Below are positions 34,136 to 42,372 of a stretch of DNA of 64,000 nt, in pieces (within the stretch, counting starts at the first letter, position 1; every line of letters starts with the position of its first letter). The DNA is taken from contig CAKPNA010000001.1 in NCBI GenBank assembly GCA_934168275.1, forward strand, positions 124,001 through 188,000, read 5' to 3'. The notes under the pieces were generated by a model. That model searched no databases. It was not told where the DNA came from and saw nothing but the letters and a program-made list of their open reading frames with translations. Source of the DNA: an uncultured Bacilli bacterium (GTDB taxonomy: Bacteria; Bacillota_I; Bacilli_A; RF39; UBA660). A program made the translations under genes and the position numbers.

Positions 34136-36595
34136 TTAATATTCTCTTTTTCTAGTATATCCCTTAGAATTATCTATATCTTCATTTTTTGGCACCGGTA
34201 TCTCTTGCCACTCTCCTACTGACAATTCTCTAGAAGAAGTTATTTGCTCAATATATTTATTAACATCCGTACTTATTTCTAATAACTGATCATCTGATAC
34301 GCCTAGCTTTCTTAATTCTTCTAAATTATCTCTCATACCAACATTATTTTTAGATACTACACTTTCAAGTAATTTAGCAATATATTTATTAGCTTCTATT
34401 CCCATTCTTTGATTATCTATTCCAATATTCATTAAATTAGAAGCACCTATTAAAGGTATTAATGTATCTCTAGCCATTTCTAATCCGGTAATAGTAGTTA
34501 AATCACCTTTAATTAATACATATAAACTATATATATAATTTCTTAATAATTGATCTGTTAATGCAAAACTATCTCTCTTAGCATTCAATGCTTTTAAATA
34601 TACATCAATCTTTAATGTCTCAAGTACATCATCTTTATCTATTTCATTCATTTTTATTCTATAATACTCTATTGCATCATTTACTTTATCCAAGTATTCA
34701 AGATTCTTCTTTCTATATACTTCCATATATCTAACTAAATCTTCAAATGTTTTTATATCTTGATATAATGGTTCGATATGTTCAACAACTTTTTTCTTTA
34801 ATTCTTCTAATACATCTTCATTAATATCAATACTAGGTTCTTCTTGCTCTCCTGTACCAAATATTCTATCAAACCAAGATTGTTTTTTTCTAGTACTTGT
34901 CTCTTTACTATATATCTTATCTATAACATCTTTTATACTAGCAACACTACTATTTCTTTCTCCTTGTTTTACTACTTCTGGAAACTCACTATTTATATAT
35001 TTAGTATGAATACCAAGTTCACTACCATAACTCACAATATCTGTAGTACTATCAGGTTCTAATTCATATGCTTTTAATTCTGCTAAAATAGTTGTTCTCT
35101 CTTCCATTGATAAAGTGTCAATATAATCTTTATTGTAAATAAGCTCTGCTTTATATGCTATATAATCTACACCAAAGCTTTCTACTATTTTTCTTACCAC
35201 ATCTGAATCTTTTCTGAATAACATTCTAGTCAAATCATTCTTTGTAATTGTAGTTTTTTTACTATCACAATATTTTTTAAAGTACTCAATAAATATATCA
35301 TAATTTAAATCTTTATCACTATTTAATTCATCCGCACTATATCCTAGTAATTCTAAAACTTTCTCATAAGTTATGTTATATTTACTTACATATTCATCAT
35401 TACTTCTATAAGCTTTACCATATTCATCATAAAATATATTATTTTCACTTACATATCCCTCAATTAATCCTAAAAATAAAGATAAATCTTCTATATCACT
35501 ATCACTTAACTGTTCTACTATTCCTCTTTTATTATTTACTAAATATTCATATATCCTAACAGCATCCACTACTATAATTTTAGATACTCTATCAAATTCA
35601 AAGTCTAAGCATTCATCTACTTGCTTTCTTAACAATTCTCTTTGCTCTTTTACTTTAATTTCTTCTCTTACTTTATCTAAATCACATAAATCATCATAAT
35701 TAATATTTAAACCAGCTAAAAATCTAACCGTTTTCATATCTTTATTTTCTTTAGTAAATATTTTAACTTTTATCTTACCATTTTCTTCTGTTACAAATGG
35801 CATTAACTCAGAAACAACAATATTTATATCAAGTTTACCATCTAAATATGCATCTATTCGTCTTTCATACCAATCATTTATACTATCAATAGTAATACCA
35901 ACATACATATATATCTTACTATCTTCGTGATTAGTATATAATACCGCATACAAAATAGCTAACTTTGTATTTTCTATATCATCATGTTCTTTTCCAAGTA
36001 TTGTTTTATTCATAGCATCATATGCTTTATAGGCCATCTCCATAAAATTATAATATTGATTAGATTTATTTATAAAGCAATATTCTTTTAATTTGCTGTC
36101 CATATCTCTATAAAAGGAAAAAACGCTACATTTCGATTTATCAAGTTTTTCTTCTATACGGCTATAAACTTTTTTAATAACCTCACTATTATCACAAGCT
36201 CTATTACATAAGTTCATTGCTACATCATCTATTGTAATATCACTAGGTTTTTTATTAACATTAATCCCACCATATACAAATCTAGAAAATTTATCAATCG
36301 CTACTTTTTGATTTAATTCTTGACTATCTATTTCTTCTTTAGTAATTGGTATATTTAATATTTCTAATACTTCCTCTAAACTAAAACCATACCACACATA
36401 AAACTCATCAGCCTTTGTATTATAAAACGAAGAAGCAATATATAACGCTAAAAGTGCTACATCATCATATGAATGTAATATATTTTTATTATATTTACCA
36501 TCTTTCATTTTTTCTACCAATAATTGATAAGTTTTTGTAGTAAAATTAACAAAATCTCTAGTTTCTGCATTTAATTTATCATATGTTAAACTCAT
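34136..36595 (-). CDS. Large uncharacterised helical protein (819 residues)
   Basis: I do not recognise this gene. No signal peptide or membrane helix is visible. The sequence is mostly helical and acidic, with several similar NxxYDxxxEYV-like segments in the first 480 residues (YGFSLEEVLEILNIP, YVGITIDSINDWYER, YNITYEKVLELLGYS), suggesting repeated modules. A basic, Ser-rich linker (STRKKQSWFDRIFGTGEQEE) near 570 leads to a coiled C-terminal domain (590-780) that vaguely recalls TelA-type proteins. GGGGGG lies eight bases before the ATG. It is first in a set of unknown genes read towards 34136. Confidence 0.7.
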   Translation of the reverse strand: MSLTYDKLNAETRDFVNFTTKTYQLLVEKMKDGKYNKNILHSYDDVALLALYIASSFYNTKADEFYVWYGFSLEEVLEILNIPITKEEIDSQELNQKVAIDKFSRFVYGGINVNKKPSDITIDDVAMNLCNRACDNSEVIKKVYSRIEEKLDKSKCSVFSFYRDMDSKLKEYCFINKSNQYYNFMEMAYKAYDAMNKTILGKEHDDIENTKLAILYAVLYTNHEDSKIYMYVGITIDSINDWYERRIDAYLDGKLDINIVVSELMPFVTEENGKIKVKIFTKENKDMKTVRFLAGLNINYDDLCDLDKVREEIKVKEQRELLRKQVDECLDFEFDRVSKIIVVDAVRIYEYLVNNKRGIVEQLSDSDIEDLSLFLGLIEGYVSENNIFYDEYGKAYRSNDEYVSKYNITYEKVLELLGYSADELNSDKDLNYDIFIEYFKKYCDSKKTTITKNDLTRMLFRKDSDVVRKIVESFGVDYIAYKAELIYNKDYIDTLSMEERTTILAELKAYELEPDSTTDIVSYGSELGIHTKYINSEFPEVVKQGERNSSVASIKDVIDKIYSKETSTRKKQSWFDRIFGTGEQEEPSIDINEDVLEELKKKVVEHIEPLYQDIKTFEDLVRYMEVYRKKNLEYLDKVNDAIEYYRIKMNEIDKDDVLETLKIDVYLKALNAKRDSFALTDQLLRNYIYSLYVLIKGDLTTITGLEMARDTLIPLIGASNLMNIGIDNQRMGIEANKYIAKLLESVVSKNNVGMRDNLEELRKLGVSDDQLLEISTDVNKYIEQITSSRELSVGEWQEIPVPKNEDIDNSKGYTRKREY

Positions 36596-36670
36596 ACTAT
36601 ATTCCCCCCAAATGTTGCTTTATTATATCATAAACAAATGTATGTGTCAATATGTCATAATATACCGTTA

Positions 36671-36705
36671 AAAATAATAGACTCTTATTTAAGCCTATTA
36701 TCTAC
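36671..36705 (-). terminator. Terminator after the 269-residue unknown gene
   Basis: AATAGGCTT/AGAGTCTATT imperfect stem followed by ATTTTT on the minus strand; it overlaps the stop codon. Confidence 0.6.
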
Positions 36706-37507
36706 TATGTCTTACTTCATTATCTAATTTATGTGGATATCTAATAACTTTTTTCTCATTATTAAATATCACTGCATTAGGATACAATCTACTTAATTCA
36801 TCTAATTCTTCATCGCCATAATTAATTTTCTTTATGCATATGCCATTAATTAAGAATGGTGGTATCCCTCCCGGAATAGCAGACCAATAATTAGTTTTAA
36901 ATTCATATTCATATCGCATCCCCTTACCAGCTGGTGATAAAGGTTCAATAAGATTTTCAAGTAAATCTATTTCTTCTTTAGTATATATTTGAGGTATACT
37001 TTCTGGAGAAGTTTCTTTTATATGTTCAAACTCAAAATAATCTAAGTGAAGTAAATATTGCATAATAGGATTTGTATCATCAAAAAATAGTAATAATCCT
37101 CTTCCAATATTTAATCTACTATAATTATCTTCTGCAAGATCCCCTCTATATTGATATTCATCATCTTTCATTCTTGAAACAAAAGTACAAAAACATCCTT
37201 CTCTTTCTGATTCAAGTAAGCCAAACCATTCACTTGCTAATACTCCATATTGAGAAATTAATCTTAAACTATTAAGATCAGAAGAACATCGATGATTAAC
37301 CATATAAGATTTAATAATAACATTATTATCTACATCAATACTCATTGGTGTTACTTCACTATCTTTAGCTTTTTCATATAAATTATAATACAATCTCTCT
37401 AACATTCTAATTTTATCTTTTAAATAATCACTATCTACTAAATCATGTTTAGATAAATCTTTAAATTCACCTTCAGCATTGCCAAGATTAGCCCCTTTAA
37501 TTACCAT
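36698..37507 (-). CDS. Uncharacterised protein (269 residues)
   Basis: Not recognised. A soluble protein without signal peptide. The block VNHRCSSDLNSLRLISQYGV followed by FVSRM and later GMRYEYEFKTNYWSAIPGGI distantly resembles the layout of ART-like proteins that sense or modify nucleotides, but this is only an impression. It follows the 305-residue membrane protein gene by 15 bases and is probably co-transcribed with it. Confidence 0.65.
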   Translation of the reverse strand: MVIKGANLGNAEGEFKDLSKHDLVDSDYLKDKIRMLERLYYNLYEKAKDSEVTPMSIDVDNNVIIKSYMVNHRCSSDLNSLRLISQYGVLASEWFGLLESEREGCFCTFVSRMKDDEYQYRGDLAEDNYSRLNIGRGLLLFFDDTNPIMQYLLHLDYFEFEHIKETSPESIPQIYTKEEIDLLENLIEPLSPAGKGMRYEYEFKTNYWSAIPGGIPPFLINGICIKKINYGDEELDELSRLYPNAVIFNNEKKVIRYPHKLDNEVRHSR

Positions 37508-37522
37508 ATTCTATCCTCAAAA

Positions 37523-38440
37523 TTATTTCTCATCATCTTTAGAATCTTTACTTAATCCTTCTTTAATACCTTTACTAATTTCTTTAGCCATTTCTCCATA
37601 AGCTGGTGCCATTTCTTTAGCAATACTAGCGCCTGCTTTACCAATAGTTGGAGCCATCTTTTCTATTCCTTCTTGTGCGACCGGCATAACTTGTTGCGTA
37701 TGGAACGCTAGTATCTCTCTTTGTCTTGTTGTCATATAAATAGAACCTGCAATCATGCAAGAAGCAATAATAATAAATCCACCAATCATATAAAATGGTA
37801 TACTATCATATGAATCAAAATCTTTATTAAAATCACTCTTATCATTTAATTGACTTACTAAAGTACAATAATGTGAAATATACATATTATTTTTAGTATC
37901 TCCTACGCAATAATTTAAATTAGTACTTAATACACTTTCAATTACATTTATAGCTATTGAGTCTTCATCCCTATTACTAGATAATAAACAATAATCTTTA
38001 GTTAACTCATTATTCTTATATTCATCAAAAGCACAATAACTAAAACTAGGATCTAATACATTAGTTATTATCTTTAAACTATAACTTTCTCCATCATCAT
38101 ATTTAGTAAAATTATCATATTTAATTCCTTTACTAATTAATTCTTGCTTTTTATTTTCAAGATTCTGTTTCTCAACTCTTAATGCTTCATCTCTTTTACT
38201 TTCAAGTTCTGCTTTCTTAGTCTCTAAATTAACTTTCTCTGCTTCTATATCATTTTGCAATTTCTTAATAGTATCTTCTGAATAATTAGAATTAGTCTTA
38301 CTCTGTTTTAAAATACCTACAGTAATTAAAGAACCTCCTACTAAAAGTCCCATTACAAGAACTATAATAGCAACCATCTTTAATTTTTTCTTACCCTTCT
38401 CATAATTTTCTTCCGTTAAAAATTCTTTCTTCTCACTCAT
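37523..38440 (-). CDS. Membrane protein with an extracytoplasmic coiled coil
   Basis: The 305-residue protein has a membrane helix at about 22-45 (MVAIIVLVMGLLVGGSLITV), a charged coiled coil (about 58-105, rich in Lys, Glu, Leu), a region with several Cys (CAFDEYK, DYCLLSS, NYCVGDTK, YCTLVS) that could form disulfides, and a second helix near 213-235. The C-terminus is cytoplasmic and helical. Function unknown. AGGAG precedes the ATG. Confidence 0.7.
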   Translation of the reverse strand: MSEKKEFLTEENYEKGKKKLKMVAIIVLVMGLLVGGSLITVGILKQSKTNSNYSEDTIKKLQNDIEAEKVNLETKKAELESKRDEALRVEKQNLENKKQELISKGIKYDNFTKYDDGESYSLKIITNVLDPSFSYCAFDEYKNNELTKDYCLLSSNRDEDSIAINVIESVLSTNLNYCVGDTKNNMYISHYCTLVSQLNDKSDFNKDFDSYDSIPFYMIGGFIIIASCMIAGSIYMTTRQREILAFHTQQVMPVAQEGIEKMAPTIGKAGASIAKEMAPAYGEMAKEISKGIKEGLSKDSKDDEK

Positions 38441-38502
38441 TTTATCTACTCCTTCTATTAAAATTATATCACATTAAACTCATATCGTACATACATTAAA
38501 AG

Positions 38503-38526
38503 AAAAAAGTACTATCACAAGTACTT
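38503..38526 (-). terminator. Terminator after the 70-residue protein gene
   Basis: AAGTACT/AGTACTT stem with a six-base loop and a T run on the minus strand. Confidence 0.65.
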
Positions 38527-38739
38527 CTATCTACAACCACGTCTACTAGTCTTTATCATATTTTCATATTCACTACTTAATTCTTGAATTAAAATACCTA
38601 GTTCTACTTTTCTTTTATCATTAGGATTACTTATTTTATTATATTCTTGAGTAAGTCTTCCTAAACGACTTTCTATACTTTCTAATCCTGCAGAAACATT
38701 ATCTAATTCATCAAATGATAATTCATCTCTATCCATCAT
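38527..38739 (-). CDS. Small protein with a double-glycine-leader-like N-terminus
   Basis: The 70-residue protein reads MMDRDELSFDELDNVSAG, close to the LSxxELxxVxGG leader of peptides exported by C39-peptidase ABC transporters, except Ala-Gly for Gly-Gly. The rest is helical and ends RRGC-R. No transporter is nearby, so the leader idea is weak; it may simply be a small helical protein. AAGGAG precedes the ATG. Confidence 0.55.
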   Translation of the reverse strand: MMDRDELSFDELDNVSAGLESIESRLGRLTQEYNKISNPNDKRKVELGILIQELSSEYENMIKTSRRGCR

Positions 38740-38807
38740 AACACTCTCCTTACCATAACTATAGCATTAATAAATATCTAAGTCAATTTATATACACAAT
38801 GTTTACA

Positions 38808-39755
38808 CTATTTAAATTCTTCTATTCCCCATTTTAATGGATATCTATACTCTATTTTTTCTTTCTTTGGTTCATAATGTTTTTTTATTTTAGTTCTATT
38901 TGATTTTAAATCAGGTATTGCCTGTCGACAATATTTATCCAATTCACAAAATATATTCTGACAATCTATAAGTTGTAACGGCCTATTACCAATTCGTTTA
39001 AAATCTAAATTAAGCCTTTTAAATTCTTCATCTTGATGATTATACATATATCTTATAATATCTTCATTACTCATTTTGTCCTTATCAATAAAGCATTTCT
39101 TAATTCCACGAAGTGAACCAGGACCCGCAACTGTGAATTCATCTTCTTTCCAATCTACTACTTCACTATAATTAATATCTGTCACCAATTGATAAGCCAT
39201 AAAATTCCCTATTAAAGGATATTTTTTAATTATATTAAATGCTTCTTCCATGCTTTTACATTTAATTATTTTGTCCTGCATTCTGTCTTCATTAAACATC
39301 TTATTAAGCAAAGCTAAATGATTATCATGCTTTCTATCATAACCAAACACTTTATTAGCGCAACTAATATATGCATCATTATATATTTTAATACCTTTTG
39401 ATATAGCACTTTCCAATACCTTAGAATAATCTTTCATATTAAACGTTTTTAATGTAATATCCGAAAAATTTGCTAACAATAACTCCCAAGTTGATTCTTT
39501 ATTAAATAATTTAAATAATAATATTCTAAATAATATATCTTCATCAGAATATTTTCTTCCATTATATATAACATTTCTAAGTAAATATTGACTAACTCTA
39601 TCATTAACTCTATAACTATTACAAAACTTATATTTCTGTAATATTTTATCATTAGTCCATGGAGCAGGTTCTTCATTTAACTTTTTCCAAAAAATATTTT
39701 GCCTTTCACAAGCAAAATACCAATATAAATCATATACGTTTTGTCTTTTCTTCAT
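38808..39755 (-). CDS. Protein related to the 5-hmdU DNA kinase helical domain / thymine-hypermodification pyrophosphorylases
   Basis: The 315-residue protein starts YDLYWYFACERQNIFWKK and continues APWTNDKILQKYKFCNSYRV, then NDRVSQYLLRNVIY. These blocks are typical of the helical family found with 5-hydroxymethyl-dU kinases and glutamyl/putrescinyl-thymine pyrophosphorylases of phages with modified thymine. The later GPGSLRGIKKCF resembles a helix-hairpin-helix. Bacterial members may act in nucleotide or DNA-base chemistry; their role is not known. It follows the next gene upstream by six bases, so the two probably act together. Confidence 0.7.
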   Translation of the reverse strand: MKKRQNVYDLYWYFACERQNIFWKKLNEEPAPWTNDKILQKYKFCNSYRVNDRVSQYLLRNVIYNGRKYSDEDILFRILLFKLFNKESTWELLLANFSDITLKTFNMKDYSKVLESAISKGIKIYNDAYISCANKVFGYDRKHDNHLALLNKMFNEDRMQDKIIKCKSMEEAFNIIKKYPLIGNFMAYQLVTDINYSEVVDWKEDEFTVAGPGSLRGIKKCFIDKDKMSNEDIIRYMYNHQDEEFKRLNLDFKRIGNRPLQLIDCQNIFCELDKYCRQAIPDLKSNRTKIKKHYEPKKEKIEYRYPLKWGIEEFK

Positions 39756-39761
39756 ACATTT

Positions 39762-40250
39762 TTACTGAACCAATTTCCTTCCTCTATTATAAGTATCATC
39801 ACTACAATTAACTTTAACATACTCAATAGATTCATCAACATAACTTGCCGGTATAACATCTAATCCATAATAATATGCTAACTCATTGCAAAAATAATTT
39901 TCATATATTATTTCTTCCGATATAGTAAAATATTCAGCCATCTTATTATCATTATCCATGATTATTGTAGATACATCTTCAATATCATTACATATCTCTA
40001 AACGATTCTTAGGTATTTTAACACCACTTGGCCAAATAATTAAATAATCTCCATCTTCCTGTATATTAAATACTCTATTAGTTATATAATCTATATATTT
40101 ATCATCTTTAATTCTTTGCATATATAAATAATAGTCATCACGAATACTACCTTTAGTATATGCTTGTTCTTTATTATCACTAAAATATCTAACCCAAAAA
40201 TAAATACCTTGAATATTTAACTGATAATTATCACTTTTCTTTTTCACCAT
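39762..40250 (-). CDS. Uncharacterised partner of the hmdU-kinase-like protein
   Basis: Not recognised. The 162-residue soluble protein has QGIYFWVRYFSDNKEQAY, then GSIRDDYYLYMQRI and CNELAYYYGLDVIPASYVDE. Start ATG at 40250 is preferred to a GTG two codons upstream. The six-base gap to the hmdU-kinase-like gene makes a two-gene unit. Confidence 0.65.
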   Translation of the reverse strand: MVKKKSDNYQLNIQGIYFWVRYFSDNKEQAYTKGSIRDDYYLYMQRIKDDKYIDYITNRVFNIQEDGDYLIIWPSGVKIPKNRLEICNDIEDVSTIIMDNDNKMAEYFTISEEIIYENYFCNELAYYYGLDVIPASYVDESIEYVKVNCSDDTYNRGRKLVQ

Positions 40251-40291
40251 TAACACCGCCCTTACAACCTTTAGTATAACATATATAAATT

Positions 40292-40313
40292 AAAAGAACA
40301 AATTAAATTGTTC
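40292..40313 (-). terminator. Terminator after the TraX gene
   Basis: GAACAA/TTGTTC stem with a TTTAAT loop, then TTTTAA on the minus strand. Confidence 0.55.
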
Positions 40314-40317
40314 CTTA

Positions 40318-41061
40318 TTACTTAAATAACAATGTTATATCACCATACATAACTACTCTACATATTCCAATAATAACTAAATGTGCTGGATAATATAAAT
40401 AGAAGAACCATTTCATCCACTTACTCTTTCCTTTAGTACCATCATATAACTTTAATATTGGATAAACTAATATTGAAAATAGCACTAATATTCCATATAC
40501 TTTATTTACAAATATAAAAGATATAATAGCATATAATCCTAACCATATCATCATAGAAGAACACTGTTTCTTTAAATTACCTCGATCTTTATACATACTT
40601 ATTATAGACATAACTGCAATAGAACTAAAGTCTGCGCAAAAAGTAATTAAACATATAAATACTACTAATAATGTTTTCTGCCACTCTTTTAATTTATTCT
40701 CTCCATATACAATATAAAGTGCTACTACTGCCCATGCTAAAGACCACATAATACTAGTTTGATTAAATATATTACCATCTATAAAAGGTATTATATTAAT
40801 ACCAAAAGCATAACAATAAGCAAAGTGTGATATTATTGAAAAGATAAATAATCTAGTTATATACTTCTTAAGACTCTTAGTATAATAAAAGCCTTCACAT
40901 ATAAAGAAAAACATAATTGGTGCTGTTAATCTACCTATAATATGCATTATATTAGATACCATATTATTAGGCATTCCCGGATATAATAAATCTGCTATAT
41001 GATCTATTGTCATTGCTATTATTGCTATTAACTTCAAATGGTTAGCGTTCATCTTCTTCAT
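40318..41061 (-). CDS. TraX-family membrane protein
   Basis: The 247-residue polytopic protein has the TraX start LKLIAIIAMTIDHIADLLYP and IGRLTAPIMFFFICEGFYYT. TraX acetylates the F pilin in E. coli; chromosomal relatives in Bacillota are acyltransferase-like with unknown substrate. Met9 (41061) is the likely start, after GAGG. It begins two bases after the Ham1-like gene ends. Confidence 0.9.
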   Translation of the reverse strand: MKKMNANHLKLIAIIAMTIDHIADLLYPGMPNNMVSNIMHIIGRLTAPIMFFFICEGFYYTKSLKKYITRLFIFSIISHFAYCYAFGINIIPFIDGNIFNQTSIMWSLAWAVVALYIVYGENKLKEWQKTLLVVFICLITFCADFSSIAVMSIISMYKDRGNLKKQCSSMMIWLGLYAIISFIFVNKVYGILVLFSILVYPILKLYDGTKGKSKWMKWFFYLYYPAHLVIIGICRVVMYGDITLLFK

Positions 41062-41063
41062 AA

Positions 41064-41669
41064 CTACCTCGATAAATTCTTCCAAAGAAACTCCACAACA
41101 TCACTCTCATCTTCTTTAACAGTATCATAATCTTCTTTAGTCATATCTGTAAAATACTTATTTAATTTCTTATTTATTGATATTGTATTTAAAGGATACC
41201 CCGGATCAATTTTATCAGAAAGTTTATCTACTATATAAAAATCATCTTTATTCCATGTATAAGTAGACTCCACTCCATTATTAATAACCGCAATTCCATA
41301 TACCCATCTACAAGTTAATTTACCATCTACACCATATTCATGCGCTAAATTAGAATAATAAGTAAGCATTTCTTCATCAGATAATCTCTTACCATTAACT
41401 CTTCTAACATATAGCCCTGGTTGCTTGTCACCAGGTATATTATCTATATATAAACTATCATCCATAGCAAACACCGGTATATCTAACACTTTAGCATACG
41501 CCCTAGCTTTTATTAAAGCATTCTCTATTGCATCCTTACCATCCTCTGAAACTTCGATATCCTCATCAATATCCTTAATAGTTATTATTTCAATACCATT
41601 TCTTAATAAACCATCTTTAAATCTTTTAGCTTTACTCTCATTTCCTGTTGCAAATAATACTTTCTTCAT
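41064..41669 (-). CDS. Ham1/RdgB-type non-canonical NTP pyrophosphatase
   Basis: The 201-residue protein begins VLFATGNESKAKRFKDGL, with the substrate loop MDDSLYIDNIPGDKQPGLYV. It fits the family that hydrolyses dITP/XTP to keep them out of DNA and RNA. The C-terminal part (DKIDPGYPLNTISINKKLNK) is more divergent than in standard RdgB. Met4 is the likely start, after AGGTGG. The ORF lies between the DUF1848 remnant and traX. Confidence 0.85.
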   Translation of the reverse strand: MKKVLFATGNESKAKRFKDGLLRNGIEIITIKDIDEDIEVSEDGKDAIENALIKARAYAKVLDIPVFAMDDSLYIDNIPGDKQPGLYVRRVNGKRLSDEEMLTYYSNLAHEYGVDGKLTCRWVYGIAVINNGVESTYTWNKDDFYIVDKLSDKIDPGYPLNTISINKKLNKYFTDMTKEDYDTVKEDESDVVEFLWKNLSR

Positions 41670-41678
41670 TACTTCCAC

Positions 41679-42302
41679 CTATACAAACCTTTCTTTTATA
41701 ATATCATCTTTTTCTAACTTACCAATAAGTAGTGATGAATTAGGATCATGTTCCATAAAATTCTTATTAACTAACTTTTCATCATAATTAGCATAACAAT
41801 ACTTACAGAAATGCTTACAAGAATTATATACTCCAATATCAACCATTTGTACACAATGACATTTCTTCTCTTTTCTAGCACCCCATTCTTTCTTATATAC
41901 TTTACCTGTTAATTTATAAGCTAGTTCATGTGATAAACATTCACCCTTCTCAAAACCATATTCTACTAAATTTCTATCTTCAAAACAAGTATGCACTATA
42001 ATATTATGTTCATGAGCACTCTTACTAAACGATTTACCAATTACCATATAATCATTCTCTGTAAATTCTCGGTGATTAATTATTCTAACGCTCTTTCTAA
42101 CATTCTTATAATTATCTATAAATGAAATTAATATCTTACTAACATAACCATCTAATAAACTACATACTCTAAAATATATTCTACTAACTAACTTAGGATT
42201 AAATGAATTTCTTACATCAACATAACTTTCTTTATATCAATTCATAAACCATTATGTATAAAAAGCTACTATATCTGTTCTACCACTAACATTTAATATC
42301 AT
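41679..42302 (-). pseudogene. DUF1848-family pseudogene
   Basis: The 122-codon open part (42047 to 41679) codes the C-terminal half with the Cys cluster SCKHFCKYCYANYD and KKCHCVQMVDIGVYN, the metal- or FeS-binding site of the family. The frame continues upstream to ATG 42302: MILNVSGRTDIVAFYT, then TAA (42254-42252), WFMN, TGA (42239-42237), YKESYVDVRNSFNPKLVSRI. So two stops broke the N-terminus, and about 100 residues between VSRI and ISFIDNYKN are missing compared with the family. The gene is dead. Confidence 0.8.
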
Positions 42303-42338
42303 CTATCTCACTACCTAACACTAAAATTATATCACAAA

Positions 42339-42372
42339 TAAAAAGTAAATACACAAATAACTATGTATTTAC
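42339..42372 (-). terminator. Terminator of the BceRS-AB-like operon
   Basis: GTAAATACA/TGTATTTAC stem with a ten-base loop, followed by a T run on the minus strand; it overlaps the permease stop. Confidence 0.8.

Noticed and set aside
38527..38739. Bacteriocin precursor
   Set aside because: The leader-like head has Ala-Gly in place of Gly-Gly, the core is charged and helical, and no transporter or immunity gene is near; kept only as a small protein with a leader-like head.
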